Below, piece by piece: positions 38,866-48,148 of a DNA stretch of 64,000 nucleotides (its first letter is position 1; each line of letters begins with the position of its first letter). This stretch comes from Proteus vulgaris. GTDB taxonomy: Bacteria; Pseudomonadota; Gammaproteobacteria; Enterobacterales; Enterobacteriaceae. The stretch is from assembly GCF_033708015.1 (NCBI RefSeq), contig NZ_CP137920.1:3534001-3598000 (forward strand). The letters run 5' to 3'. A model generated the notes under the pieces. The model saw nothing but the letters and a program-made list of their open reading frames with translations, was not told the DNA's origin and ran no database searches. The translations under genes and the position numbers were made by a program.

Positions 38866-39150
38866 TCAGCCGTAACGAAACTCAATCCCTAATGTGCCAC
38901 ACGGATATTCCCATTTTTTTAAAATCGTCTCACCACATAAAACACGGCAAGTACCACACTCTAAACATCCGGCATAATCAAAAAGATATTGCCCCTTTTC
39001 ATCTTTTTTATATAAACCCGCTGGGCAAGCTTTCATTAAGATTTCAAATTGTGCAGGATCAATATCATCCTTTAAGACGATATGTGGATTTTCTTCATCT
39101 ACATTAAATTTATTGACCCCTAATTTAACGTCTACGTTTACTTGGCTCAT
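38866..39150 (-). CDS. FixX/YdiT-like ferredoxin (second fix set)
   Basis: 94 aa ferredoxin-like protein, last gene of the operon. It has KACPAG (first Cys) and C-LE-C-GT-C-RVL-C, that is a full CxxCxxCxxxC motif. The carnitine FixX at 52967 has Gly at the last position instead. It overlaps the fixC-like gene by four bases (ATGA). In FixABCX it carries electrons from FixC, either between flavoprotein and quinone or out to a low-potential acceptor. It is closer to E. coli YdiT, as I remember it, than to FixX. Confidence 0.88.
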   Translation of the reverse strand: MSQVNVDVKLGVNKFNVDEENPHIVLKDDIDPAQFEILMKACPAGLYKKDEKGQYLFDYAGCLECGTCRVLCGETILKKWEYPCGTLGIEFRYG

Positions 39151-40433
39151 AAAGAACGTACCCCCTTAAATCCATCTTTAATTAAGTTCATTACACCGAC
39201 TTTCTTAACTTGAGACAGTATTTTCTTACGCACCGGTTTTTCTGGACCATTAATCACGAATAAGTCATGCATGACATTGGCAGCCATTTGCGGATAATCC
39301 GTAAAGAATCTTGTATTATCGAGGAAAGAAGGTAAGTCTTTGTATAACTTCATATCTTTCATGACGAAACTGTCATTTAATAAAGATTGATAGCAACTGA
39401 GTTCTTTTTGGCTATAGCTGTTTTGCTCTTTCGCCATTAATACGGCTTTTGCAGCTGCTTCACCAGAAGCAATCGCTAAATCCATCCCTCTTACGGTATA
39501 GCCAACGTTGAGACAAAATCCAGCAGCATCTCCCGCAACTAATACGCCATCTTTGACTAATTCAGACACCATATTCATGCCACCTTCTGGCACCATATGC
39601 GCTGAATATTCTAATAATTTGCCATCTTTAATAAGCGGTGCAACAACAGGATGTTGTTTAAAGTCTTCTAATAATTGGGGAACCGTTTTTTCGAACTTAT
39701 CGACATTATGTAGCCCCAAAACAAGGCCTAAAGACACCGTGTTTTTGTTGGTATATAAAAATCCGCCACCTAAATATCCGCCTGATGGTGCGCCAGCAAA
39801 AAGCCAAGCTAAACCTTCATCGTGAGTACACCCAAATCGATCTTCCATTTGTTGTGGCGTGAATTCCAATAACTCTTTAACCCCCACCGCTACGGTGTGA
39901 GGATTAACTTTTTGTGTCATCCCTAACTGTCTTGCTAATAATGAATTAACACCATCAGCGAGGATAACCACATGGGCTTCAATTTCATCATCACCCGCTT
40001 TAACACCACACACTTTTCCGTCTTTCACCAACACTTCATCAACACGAACACCGGTGATCACTTGTGCGCCAGCGTTTTCTGCTTTTTCCATTAACCATTG
40101 ATCAAAAGAAGAACGTAATACGGTATAAGAGCGAGCGGCTTCCTCTTCTTGCTGAGTATGTTGATAATCTAAAGTGACCCCATCGGTTTCTGTGAGCATG
40201 GAAATTTTTTCACGTGTCACAAGGCGCTCAACGGGGGCTTCTTGAGCAAAATTGGGAATGATTTTTTCAAGACTGTGCGCGTATAAACGTCCGCCTGTCA
40301 TATTTTTACTGCCAGCGAAATTACCTCGCTCTACAACTAAAACATCACACCCTGCTTGTGCTAATACATAGGCAGCAGTACCACCAGCAAGTCCACCACC
40401 CACAATAATGGCGTCAAAAATATCGTCTGACAT
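39147..40433 (-). CDS. FixC/YdiS-like flavoprotein oxidoreductase (second fix set)
   Basis: 428 aa FAD protein of the ETF-quinone oxidoreductase family. The N-terminal dinucleotide fold reads IVGGGLAGGTAAYVLA (about 10-25), the second FAD motif VLVAGDAAGFCLN is at about 300, and hydrophobic GGxLGGGFLYT-type residues lie near the middle. It probably takes electrons to or from FixAB and passes them to FixX or quinone. Close paralogue of the carnitine FixC at 53251 in the same window. A hairpin precedes it in the 63-base gap after fixB. Confidence 0.88.
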   Translation of the reverse strand: MSDDIFDAIIVGGGLAGGTAAYVLAQAGCDVLVVERGNFAGSKNMTGGRLYAHSLEKIIPNFAQEAPVERLVTREKISMLTETDGVTLDYQHTQQEEEAARSYTVLRSSFDQWLMEKAENAGAQVITGVRVDEVLVKDGKVCGVKAGDDEIEAHVVILADGVNSLLARQLGMTQKVNPHTVAVGVKELLEFTPQQMEDRFGCTHDEGLAWLFAGAPSGGYLGGGFLYTNKNTVSLGLVLGLHNVDKFEKTVPQLLEDFKQHPVVAPLIKDGKLLEYSAHMVPEGGMNMVSELVKDGVLVAGDAAGFCLNVGYTVRGMDLAIASGEAAAKAVLMAKEQNSYSQKELSCYQSLLNDSFVMKDMKLYKDLPSFLDNTRFFTDYPQMAANVMHDLFVINGPEKPVRKKILSQVKKVGVMNLIKDGFKGVRSL

Positions 40434-40461
40434 ACTTTCCTATCCTTTTATTATGTGTGGC

Positions 40462-40485
40462 CGCTTAGCAAATAATCGCTAAGCG
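40462..40485 (-). other. Intercistronic hairpin between fixB-like and fixC-like genes
   Basis: CGCTTAGC and GCTAAGCG form an eight-base perfect stem with an eight-base loop in the 63-base gap. No T tract follows on the minus strand, so it looks like an mRNA processing or stability element rather than a terminator. Confidence 0.6.
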
Positions 40486-40496
40486 ACCTACGGTGA

Positions 40497-41438
40497 TTAG
40501 CCGCCAAGCTTCGCGGTTAATGCAGGTAACACTTTGTAGAGATCACCAACAATACCGTAATCCACCATATTGAAAATGGGGGCGTTTTTATCTTTGTTGA
40601 TAGCAACGATGATTTTTGTTCTATCCACACCCACCATATGCTGGATTTGCCCTGAAATACCGACAGCCACATAAACATCCGCACCCAAAGTCACGCCGGA
40701 AACGCCAATGTAGCGATCGTGTTCCATCCAGCCTTCACCTTCAGCAATTGGACGTGAACAACCGACTTCGCCTTGAAGGGCTTTCGCTAATGCTGACGCT
40801 AATGCAATATCATCCGCCTGACCAAAACCGCGTCCGACACCCACAACACAATGCGCTTTACCTAAATCAACGGTACTACCTTGTTTTGGCTTACGCGCTA
40901 ATACTTTTAATGTATGTGCAGGCGCGATAAAGGGACTTTGCACCACTTGTGCATTGGGTGCGTCTTTGATGGTTTCCACATCGAGTGCACTGCCCATAGT
41001 AGCAATAGCATAAGGTGAGCGGATTTCTGCTTTCGCATGCGCTAACCCCCCATAGACTTGGTGTGTGGCAATCACCGCATTATTTTCAATAGCAAGACTT
41101 AATGCATCACTGACAACTCCCGCTTTTAAAGTCACCCCAAGACGCGCTGCAATCGCTTTTGCGCGTTTTGATGAAGCAAGTAGAACCAATGCGTTCTCAC
41201 CCGCTTCTTTAATAATTTCGGCAAAAGAAGCCGCATAATCTTCAGCAATTACACCGTCTTGCGGGGCAAAGCAATAAACACAATCAGCGCCTAAATTGAC
41301 ACATTCACGCGTGCTTTCATCATCGCCAATAAACAGCACATTAAACTTTTCACCAAGACCACGCGCAAACGCAATCAGCTTTGCTAAATCATCCGCTTTT
41401 TCGGCATAAACAAAGGTAGTAGGTAGTAAACTAGCCAT
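40497..41438 (-). CDS. FixB/YdiR-like electron-transfer flavoprotein alpha subunit
   Basis: 313 aa ETF-alpha. The C-terminal FAD-binding domain is visible as GVGRGFGQADDIALASALAKAL followed by SRPIAEGEGWMEHDRYIGVSG and [22 protein letters not shown] (shown in parts), the ETF-alpha signature. With the FixA-like subunit it should supply electrons to the acyl-CoA dehydrogenase encoded upstream. It starts 11 bases after the fixA-like stop. Confidence 0.88.
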   Translation of the reverse strand: MASLLPTTFVYAEKADDLAKLIAFARGLGEKFNVLFIGDDESTRECVNLGADCVYCFAPQDGVIAEDYAASFAEIIKEAGENALVLLASSKRAKAIAARLGVTLKAGVVSDALSLAIENNAVIATHQVYGGLAHAKAEIRSPYAIATMGSALDVETIKDAPNAQVVQSPFIAPAHTLKVLARKPKQGSTVDLGKAHCVVGVGRGFGQADDIALASALAKALQGEVGCSRPIAEGEGWMEHDRYIGVSGVTLGADVYVAVGISGQIQHMVGVDRTKIIVAINKDKNAPIFNMVDYGIVGDLYKVLPALTAKLGG

Positions 41439-41449
41439 TTTTAATCTCC

Positions 41450-42226
41450 TTATTGATTAACCGCTTGGCGTAAATGTTCAGCAAAAGTGGCAATATTTTC
41501 ATCTGAATCACCGTCTAAAATAATACCCAGGCGATCAGATTGCTCTGGCGCACAAACTTGTGTTTGCACCACTGTCAGCGCAGAAATATCCACACCGATA
41601 TCACCTAACCCTAGCTTTTCAACGGGCTTTTTATTCGCGGCTAAAATCGCTTTCATTGAAGGGAGTTTGGGGGTGTTAATGCTTGAAGTGACACACACAA
41701 TGGCAGGCAATGTCAGTTCAAGTTCTTCAGTGATATTCTCTAAATCGCGTTCAACAATGATTTTGTCACCCTCAACGGTGATTTTATTTACGGCGTTTAC
41801 ACAAGGTAACCCCAAATATTCACCTACCGCTAAACCCGTTTGTTGTGCATATAAATCGCCAGAACCTTCACCGAAAACTAATAAATCAAAACCCATTTTT
41901 TGTGCTGCTTGCGCGATAATATTGGCGGTATCCGTTGAATAAAGTGCATGACAGGCATCATCAACCACCAGTGTTAATGCATCAGGACCACGCGATAAAA
42001 TATCTTTTTTGATTTTCGCGTTTTCAACCATGGCACTTGTTCCCACACTTAATGCAGTGACAGTGCTATCACCAAGGGTAGAGGCAATTTCTACTGCAGT
42101 TTCAATTGCATTTAAGTCATACAAACTAATTTTTAACCCCGCATTATCAGTTGCGAGTGTACGATCAGGCCGTGTTGTGATGTCTTGTTCGTCATGAACA
42201 ACCTTACAGCAGGCAATAAGTTTCAT
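41450..42226 (-). CDS. FixA/YdiQ-like electron-transfer flavoprotein beta subunit
   Basis: 258 aa ETF-beta. ISLYDLNAIETAVEIA near the N-terminus and FGEGSGDLYAQQTGLAVGEYLGLP mid-protein are family patterns; the FGEGSGDLYAQQ string resembles YdiQ more than carnitine FixA (which reads [12 protein letters not shown] at 55551). It is encoded 53 bases downstream of the acyl-CoA dehydrogenase, its probable partner. Confidence 0.88.
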   Translation of the reverse strand: MKLIACCKVVHDEQDITTRPDRTLATDNAGLKISLYDLNAIETAVEIASTLGDSTVTALSVGTSAMVENAKIKKDILSRGPDALTLVVDDACHALYSTDTANIIAQAAQKMGFDLLVFGEGSGDLYAQQTGLAVGEYLGLPCVNAVNKITVEGDKIIVERDLENITEELELTLPAIVCVTSSINTPKLPSMKAILAANKKPVEKLGLGDIGVDISALTVVQTQVCAPEQSDRLGIILDGDSDENIATFAEHLRQAVNQ

Positions 42227-42279
42227 AATTCACATTCTCCGTTTTGCACAATGCAACAAATTAATAAGCTCAAATCTCA

Positions 42280-43419
42280 TTACGCTAAAATATGCTTAGC
42301 GATAACCATGCGTTGCACTTCACTTGTGCCTTCAAAAATTTCAGTCAGTTTTGCTTCACGCATCAAACGTTCAACAGGGTAGGATTTGGTGTAACCCATA
42401 CCGCCATGTAATTGAACGGCTTTTTGAGTCACATAAGTGGCAGCTTCTGCGGCATAAAGTTTGGCTTGAGCAGATTCGCGAGTGTAAGGAAGACCAGTCA
42501 TTTTGGCAGCAGCAGCCCGATAAACCAGCATACGGGCGCAATCAACACGGGTTGCCATATCCACTAATACCCATTGAATACCTTGATTAGCAGCAATGGG
42601 TTTACCAAATTGAATACGCTCTTTGGTGTAAGTGATCGTGGCATCTAAGGCACTTTGCGCGATCCCTAGTGCCAGTGCTGAACAACTTAAACGGCCACCA
42701 TCTAAGGTTTCCATTGCAATATTAAAACCTTTACCTTCTTCACCTAGCATCGCACTGGCAGGAACCACACAATCACTGAAACTCACAGAGCAGGTTTCAG
42801 AGCCGTTCATCCCCATTTTGTCTTCAGGTAAACCAATGCTGATACCTGGGTTATCACGCTCCACTAAGAATGCGGTGATCCCTTTTACACCTTTGCTTTT
42901 ATCTGTCATCGCAAACACGATAAAGAAAGCACCTTGAGGCGCAGCAGTGATCCACAGTTTAGAACCATTGATCACATAGTTATCACCTTGGCGAACGGCT
43001 GTTGTCTCTTGAGCCGCGGCATCACAACCCGCGCTAGGCTCTGACAGACAAAAGCACCCTAATTTTTCGCCAGAAACCACACCCGGCAAAATACGTGCTT
43101 TAGTCGCTTCATCAGCATATTTTTGAATAATGGGTCCTGTTAAAGAACATTGCGATCCCATGATCATGGCGTGAGAGGCACTCACTTTTGCCATCTCTTC
43201 AGTGGCTAATACATAGCTAATTGCATCGGCTTCTGTTCCGCCATAAGCTTCGTCAATATTAAAACCAAAGAGTCCTAATTCAGCCATCGGTGCGACACTT
43301 TCACTTGGAAAACGGTGCTCTTTATCAATTGCCCCCGCAATGGGTTTAATTTCGTTTTCAACGAACTCTCTGACCATATCGCGGATCAGGACTTGTTCTT
43401 CTGTTAGCTGAAAATCCAT
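42280..43419 (-). CDS. Acyl-CoA dehydrogenase (AcdA/Bcd-like, probable enoyl-CoA reductase)
   Basis: 379 aa FAD enzyme of the short-chain type. It has CFCLSEPSAGCDAA and WITAAPQGAFFIVFA around the flavin, and the catalytic glutamate E363 in IFEGTSEVQ near the C-terminus. It is unlike CaiA in this window, which lacks that motif form. In Fld/Had-type clusters such an enzyme, with an ETF, reduces the 2-enoyl-CoA made by the dehydratase to the saturated acyl-CoA. The position between the dehydratase genes and fixABCX-like genes fits this. Direction (reduction) is inferred. Confidence 0.88.
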   Translation of the reverse strand: MDFQLTEEQVLIRDMVREFVENEIKPIAGAIDKEHRFPSESVAPMAELGLFGFNIDEAYGGTEADAISYVLATEEMAKVSASHAMIMGSQCSLTGPIIQKYADEATKARILPGVVSGEKLGCFCLSEPSAGCDAAAQETTAVRQGDNYVINGSKLWITAAPQGAFFIVFAMTDKSKGVKGITAFLVERDNPGISIGLPEDKMGMNGSETCSVSFSDCVVPASAMLGEEGKGFNIAMETLDGGRLSCSALALGIAQSALDATITYTKERIQFGKPIAANQGIQWVLVDMATRVDCARMLVYRAAAAKMTGLPYTRESAQAKLYAAEAATYVTQKAVQLHGGMGYTKSYPVERLMREAKLTEIFEGTSEVQRMVIAKHILA

Positions 43420-43458
43420 GTTTATTTTCCTCTGAGAATATTTAGGGTTATCTCTATG

Positions 43459-43493
43459 GCGTGCGATTTCACGTTTGTCGTCTTATCGCACGC
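43459..43493 (-). other. Intercistronic hairpin upstream of acyl-CoA dehydrogenase gene
   Basis: GCGTGCGAT and ATCGCACGC form a nine-base stem in the 95-base gap between the permease and dehydrogenase genes, without a T tract in the direction of transcription. Confidence 0.55.
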
Positions 43494-43514
43494 ATTAATG
43501 GGTTAACGTTATTT

Positions 43515-44834
43515 CTACATCGTCGCGATAGATGCCGGTAAAAAGGTGTACAGCAGCAACATAAACATCATGGCTAACAGTGGGATAGCGAGGGTTAATG
43601 TCCCCACAGGGCCGTATCCCTCTTTATGGCTGACACCACAAACGCTAAAGACAGTGATAATCAATCCGTTAAATGGCGGTGTTGTACTCATAGATGCCAT
43701 GGTGGCGACACGGTGTAATGAACCTTGATCAACCACGGTGGCAGGGAACATCGCAGCAATCATTGGCATGGCGATACTTAATGCACCAGAGCCTGAACCA
43801 CTGATAAACACCAGCGCACCGACAGAAATCGCTGTGACGACAAGAGGATTAAGCCCCGATTGCGCAATCGCTTGGAATGATTCTTTGAATGCGGGTAATG
43901 TCATAACTAACGCACCAAATCCAACAATAACCGCCGTGTTAAAGAGGGAGGTCACCCCTTCCATCGTTCCTGCCGCTAAATTAGGAACAAGTTTTTTCCA
44001 ATCGAGATAGCGCAAGTACACAATCAAGGCGGCAATAATGGCGCAGAACAGCGCAATAGCGGGATCCCATTTCAGGATATTCAACACGACAAGCAGAATA
44101 ACCATAGGGAGTAATGCAACGAGTACATTAGGTAATTGGCGATCTTTTTTACCTTCCTCTGCTTTCGCTGTTTTTTCGTCTTCAACCCAGCCTTCACCTT
44201 TTGCTTTTACACGCTTAAATAACCAAGTGAGATAAATAATGACCAAAGTGACTTGAAATAATGCCGTCAACATACCCGGTACTAACCCCGCAGTCGCTGA
44301 CGTACCTAAGAATTTCATAGGGATAAGGTTTTGGATCTGAGGCGATCCTGGCATTATCATCACAAAGGTACCCGCACCTGCAAAATAGACAGCGGGAATA
44401 AGTCTGCGAGGAAGATTCGCTTTGCGGAATAAACTCACCATCATTGAATAAACGGTAAACAGTGCAACAAACACGGAAACACCGCCGTAGGCTAAAATGG
44501 CACAAGCCGCAACTAATGAAGGAATAACGGCTCTTTCACCAAATTTACCAATAATAAAAGAGGCAACACTATCAGCAGCGCCACTGATAGCGGTTAATTT
44601 GCCAAAAATCGCACCAAGTACGAAAATGAAGAAGAAGCTACCAAAATAACCACCTAATCCCCCGGTATACACTTGTAATAGTGCATCGACAGGATTAAGC
44701 ATATCTGGTGATACAAGCCATGCAGTCACAGCAAGAAACAAGCTAGTGGTAAAGACAGAAATAAAAATATGTATGCCTTTCATACACATAATCATTAATA
44801 TCGCTAGCCCGATGATTAAACAAATAATACCCAT
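43515..44834 (-). CDS. GntP-family (gluconate/organic acid) permease
   Basis: 439 aa inner-membrane transporter with about 12 hydrophobic segments. Family hints are the glycine-rich YTGGLGGYFGSFFFIFVLGAIFG segment (written here as in residues about 55-77, shown as two parts: YTGGLGGYFGSF and FFIFVLGAIFG), GAGTFVMIMPGSPQIQN and the SGSGSGALSIAMPMIAAMFP motif (about 345-364), which resembles the SGSATVA-type motif of GntP/YgbN proteins. Embedded in the operon, it probably imports the hydroxy acid or exports the reduced acid. Substrate unknown. Confidence 0.8.
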   Translation of the reverse strand: MGIICLIIGLAILMIMCMKGIHIFISVFTTSLFLAVTAWLVSPDMLNPVDALLQVYTGGLGGYFGSFFFIFVLGAIFGKLTAISGAADSVASFIIGKFGERAVIPSLVAACAILAYGGVSVFVALFTVYSMMVSLFRKANLPRRLIPAVYFAGAGTFVMIMPGSPQIQNLIPMKFLGTSATAGLVPGMLTALFQVTLVIIYLTWLFKRVKAKGEGWVEDEKTAKAEEGKKDRQLPNVLVALLPMVILLVVLNILKWDPAIALFCAIIAALIVYLRYLDWKKLVPNLAAGTMEGVTSLFNTAVIVGFGALVMTLPAFKESFQAIAQSGLNPLVVTAISVGALVFISGSGSGALSIAMPMIAAMFPATVVDQGSLHRVATMASMSTTPPFNGLIITVFSVCGVSHKEGYGPVGTLTLAIPLLAMMFMLLLYTFLPASIATM

Positions 44835-44867
44835 GATTGCCCCACTTATCGGTGTTAGGGTTCAATT

Positions 44868-44890
44868 GACCTGCGTAAATCACGCAGGTC
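44868..44890 (-). other. Intercistronic hairpin between dehydratase and permease genes
   Basis: GACCTGCGT AAATC ACGCAGGTC: nine-base perfect stem with a five-base loop in the 80-base gap. The T tract (TTTTG) lies on the plus strand, opposite to transcription, so this is more likely an mRNA stability element than an operon terminator. Confidence 0.6.
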
Positions 44891-44914
44891 TTTTGTGACT
44901 ATTAATTAACGTTG

Positions 44915-46048
44915 TTAAGCAGAAAGCACATCTGCAAAAGTTTGCAGCGCCGTTCTTGCCTGTTCATATGTTTTAGTTTGCTGGTCTATTTCGATAATGA
45001 TGGAAGGAATGCCTTCTCTATCGAGAAATTTCTTCACAATAGGGGCATCAAATTCTTCAGGATCACAGAACTTCGTCAGTAAATAGACGACACCATCAGC
45101 GCCCGTCTTTTTCACCATATCGGCAATTAAACGACCGCGTTTTTTCTCTGGGTCATACAGCAATGAGCACCCTTCTAGCTGAGCAATTTGCTCTGCCATT
45201 GCTTCATAAGGTGAATTATTTTCAGGAATATCTTGGCGGAATTGACGGGATTCATGAGCGACTTCATCCGCCACAATTGCCATTTTGTTATCAGCCAAAA
45301 TTTGTAGAATAGAAGGGCTATCCGCAATAATGCCTGTAACCACAATCTTGTGCCCTTTCCAAGGTTCTAGAGACAAGCTTTTGCATTGTGCGACAATGGC
45401 TTCAACGGCTTTTGTATGTTCAACAACATCCATAAAATAACCACTTTTGATCACGGTATTACGACGTTGTGGTGTGACTAAATTTGGATGAAGTGCCGCG
45501 ATATCTGAAAACTCGCGTAATGCGCGACGGCGCTGATTAAACAGATGGATGGCTCTTTTCAATCCATCGTCTGTCACCGGCTGACCTGAAATTTCCCCTA
45601 ATTGCAGTGCAATTTTTTTGTATTGTTCGGTTAAGAAAGCAATACCTGCTGGGGTTTTACGGTTCTGTGGGTGTACCAATTGAATAAAAGGCACTTGTGG
45701 TACACCCGCTTTCCAGTTTTGCCCTAAGCATTTTAAGGTGTCACAAAGAGAAGGAATTAAGGCTGCTGACAGTTTATTCAGCGCACCATCCAATCCCATC
45801 TCAAGAGAAGACAGCACTAACGCACAATAGAAAGGAGGAAAATATTTCTTCGCTTCTGAGATCTCACGTCCTTCTGCGCCCCAAATACCAAAAGGCACCA
45901 TACCCGCCGCATAGACAATTTCATTTGGTGTATATTCAGGGAAGCAGCCAACAACCTTTTTACCACGACGAATAAAACCCTCTAATTGAGCAACAGGGTT
46001 ATCCACCACGGCTTGTAACTCATCAAACAACTCCGTTAATGTTTTCAT
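44915..46048 (-). CDS. 2-hydroxyacyl-CoA dehydratase beta subunit (HadC/FldC/HgdB-like)
   Basis: 377 aa. It has cysteine ligands for the [4Fe-4S] cluster (candidates in GCFPEYTPNEI, SLCDTLKCLGQ and LTKFCDPEEFD) and the closing IPSIIIEIDQQTKTYEQARTALQTF pattern (in parts) of HgdB/HadC-type subunits. With the alpha subunit it removes water from an (R)-2-hydroxyacyl-CoA by a ketyl-radical mechanism after one-electron activation. The enzyme family is oxygen-sensitive and typical of clostridia. It overlaps the alpha gene by one base (TAATG). Confidence 0.9.
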   Translation of the reverse strand: MKTLTELFDELQAVVDNPVAQLEGFIRRGKKVVGCFPEYTPNEIVYAAGMVPFGIWGAEGREISEAKKYFPPFYCALVLSSLEMGLDGALNKLSAALIPSLCDTLKCLGQNWKAGVPQVPFIQLVHPQNRKTPAGIAFLTEQYKKIALQLGEISGQPVTDDGLKRAIHLFNQRRRALREFSDIAALHPNLVTPQRRNTVIKSGYFMDVVEHTKAVEAIVAQCKSLSLEPWKGHKIVVTGIIADSPSILQILADNKMAIVADEVAHESRQFRQDIPENNSPYEAMAEQIAQLEGCSLLYDPEKKRGRLIADMVKKTGADGVVYLLTKFCDPEEFDAPIVKKFLDREGIPSIIIEIDQQTKTYEQARTALQTFADVLSA

Positions 46049-47289
46049 TAGATGTCTCCCTTTTTCATTTCTGCTTTGTTAGCAGCCATAATTTCAGTCA
46101 ATGCTTCAACACGGGTGACATACTGCGCTTCAGAGAAAACACGAGGATCAGCTTGGTCGCCATCAAAAGTCACAGTAGGGATCTTAAGTTCATGACGAAT
46201 ACGGCGCTCAATTTCAGGCATAATGCCACTCCAGAGCTTGCAACTACGGTTAACGTGAATAATCGCACCATCAACTTTATTCTGACGGCTCACGTTAATA
46301 CGCATATCAGCAGCACGCTCAACAGAGACACAGTTAGGGACGTAAGAGTAAGCACGCATCATCTCGTCACTGTTTTGATAAATCACACCAAACGCAGTGG
46401 CATAAACCGTGGCAGTCACGTTGATACCCTGCTCTTTTAACGGCGTCGATGTGGCTCGTAAATAAGGCCAGCACGCAATACCTTCAAAGAGAACACGGTA
46501 TTTTTCTTCACCGCGGTAAGTTGATTTTTTCTCTTTGATATTTTGTTCCATCTCTTCACACAGTTGTTCAAAAGCCAGTGCGGCTTCTAATTTTCCGCGC
46601 GCACAAACAGCAACAGCCATGTGATTAAACAGATCAAAACCATTCATTGGAGACGGCTCATATTGGCAATATTCTGCCGCTTTTAACCATGCTCGCCCTG
46701 TACGTTGTGAGATCTCACAGACTTCTTTAAATTTCTCTTCTGAGAACACCTTGCCTGTGACTTTTTCGAGTTGTTTGATGGCATCATCAAATTGCGCTTG
46801 AACATATTTCACCGTGACATCATCGGTGTCGTAGTCATTTTTATAAGGAATATCGATAAGGATCATCGGGATATTCAACTCATAAGCGATATTTTCATAC
46901 CATTTGATCATACAGTTACAGATGTTGTTACAGCACAGTAAGAAATCTGGCTGTGGCATATCCATCTCTTCACACTGTTTAATATCCATATAAGAAAGGC
47001 TGATACGAGCATAAGCACAGATATCGTTGGAATATCCCATGCTTTCTGCATGCTCACACATTTTTAACCCTGCACCTTTTGCGGCAATTGCAGCAGCTTG
47101 GTTTTCAGGATAAACCACACATAAACCTAATGTTTCAGCAATTTCTTGAGGGAAGTTAGAAGCACACCACCCTATTTTTTCACCACTGTTTTTCGCATCC
47201 CACGCACGCTGATAAGCATCAGCAGCGATTTTTTGCAGTCGTTTTTTGGCTGGAATATAATCCGGCGCATTCATATCTACATTGCTCAT
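46048..47289 (-). CDS. 2-hydroxyacyl-CoA dehydratase alpha subunit (HadB/FldB-like)
   Basis: 413 aa. It closely follows the HadB pattern: VVYPENQAAAIAAKGAG, ICAYARIS, MPQPDFLLCCNNICNCMIKWYENIA (in parts), SPMNGFDLF, FRGEEKYR-like YRGEEKYRVLFEGIACWPY, NRSCKLWSG and FDGDQADPRVF. Cluster cysteines are therefore intact. Members act on 2-hydroxyisocaproyl-CoA or aryllactyl-CoA; sequence alone does not tell which. Coupled on both sides (four-base overlap with the activator, one-base with beta). Confidence 0.91.
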   Translation of the reverse strand: MSNVDMNAPDYIPAKKRLQKIAADAYQRAWDAKNSGEKIGWCASNFPQEIAETLGLCVVYPENQAAAIAAKGAGLKMCEHAESMGYSNDICAYARISLSYMDIKQCEEMDMPQPDFLLCCNNICNCMIKWYENIAYELNIPMILIDIPYKNDYDTDDVTVKYVQAQFDDAIKQLEKVTGKVFSEEKFKEVCEISQRTGRAWLKAAEYCQYEPSPMNGFDLFNHMAVAVCARGKLEAALAFEQLCEEMEQNIKEKKSTYRGEEKYRVLFEGIACWPYLRATSTPLKEQGINVTATVYATAFGVIYQNSDEMMRAYSYVPNCVSVERAADMRINVSRQNKVDGAIIHVNRSCKLWSGIMPEIERRIRHELKIPTVTFDGDQADPRVFSEAQYVTRVEALTEIMAANKAEMKKGDI

Positions 47290-48113
47290 TTTGATGTTCC
47301 TATTGTTAACGCATCGTCTTCCCGTTGATGGCGGTACGCTTCAAAGGCATAAATGGCGGCACCTATCGCCCCGTTGTATTGTGATAATGGTGAGGTGGCG
47401 ATAGGGACGTTCAGCTCTTCGCTAACATAACGAACAACTTCAAAATTACTGGCGACACCACCTGTCATAACCACAGGGGCTTCCACACCGACTCGTTTGG
47501 CAAGACCCGCAATACGGCTAGCCACAGAGCGGTGAATGCCATTAATGACATCGGGTATTGTTTCGTTATTCGCGAGATGGGAGATCACTTCCGATTCAGA
47601 GAACACGGTACAAGTTGAGCTAATTGTGACTTTTTTAGTGGACTTAGCACCCTCTTGAGCGAGATCGGAAATCTTGGTTTCTAATACTCGCGACATCACA
47701 TCTAAAAAGCGTCCTGTACCCGCGGCGCATTTGTCATTCATCACAAAGTTTAATAAACGGCCTGCACCATCCATATGAAGTGCTTTAACGTCTTGGCCAC
47801 CAATATCAATCACCGTTTTCACACCCGGAAAAAGAAAGTGCGCGCCTTTCGCATGACAGCTAAGTTCACTCACCTCTTTGTTGGCTTCTTTCAGAGAATT
47901 ACGGCCATATCCTGTTGCGCAGATCCAACTGATCTGACTGAGATCGCCACCAAACTGGTGTAACACTTCACTGATCGCTTTTTCAGGTCCAGATGTCCCA
48001 GCACCGACTGATGCCAACGATTTCGCGACAATAGCATCACCATTTTTCATGATGACGCATTTTGATGCAGACGATCCGATATCAACGCCCATTGTGAAAA
48101 TGTCTTGTTGCAT
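47286..48113 (-). CDS. 2-hydroxyacyl-CoA dehydratase activator ATPase (HadI/FldI/HgdC-like)
   Basis: 275 aa ASKHA-fold ATPase whose homodimer holds one [4Fe-4S] cluster and injects an electron into the dehydratase with ATP hydrolysis. The phosphate-1 motif is GVDIGSSASKCV, the second phosphate region is VIDIGGQDVKAL, the adenosine-side motif is VMTGGVASN, and the cluster cysteines are C129 in KCAAGTGRF and C168 in SSTCTVFSESEV. All key residues are present. It needs a low-potential donor (ferredoxin or flavodoxin), which FixX or another ferredoxin could provide. Confidence 0.92.
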   Translation of the reverse strand: MQQDIFTMGVDIGSSASKCVIMKNGDAIVAKSLASVGAGTSGPEKAISEVLHQFGGDLSQISWICATGYGRNSLKEANKEVSELSCHAKGAHFLFPGVKTVIDIGGQDVKALHMDGAGRLLNFVMNDKCAAGTGRFLDVMSRVLETKISDLAQEGAKSTKKVTISSTCTVFSESEVISHLANNETIPDVINGIHRSVASRIAGLAKRVGVEAPVVMTGGVASNFEVVRYVSEELNVPIATSPLSQYNGAIGAAIYAFEAYRHQREDDALTIGTSK

Positions 48114-48148
48114 GCCTTTGCTCTCCTGAAATTAAAAAAGTAAGCGGA

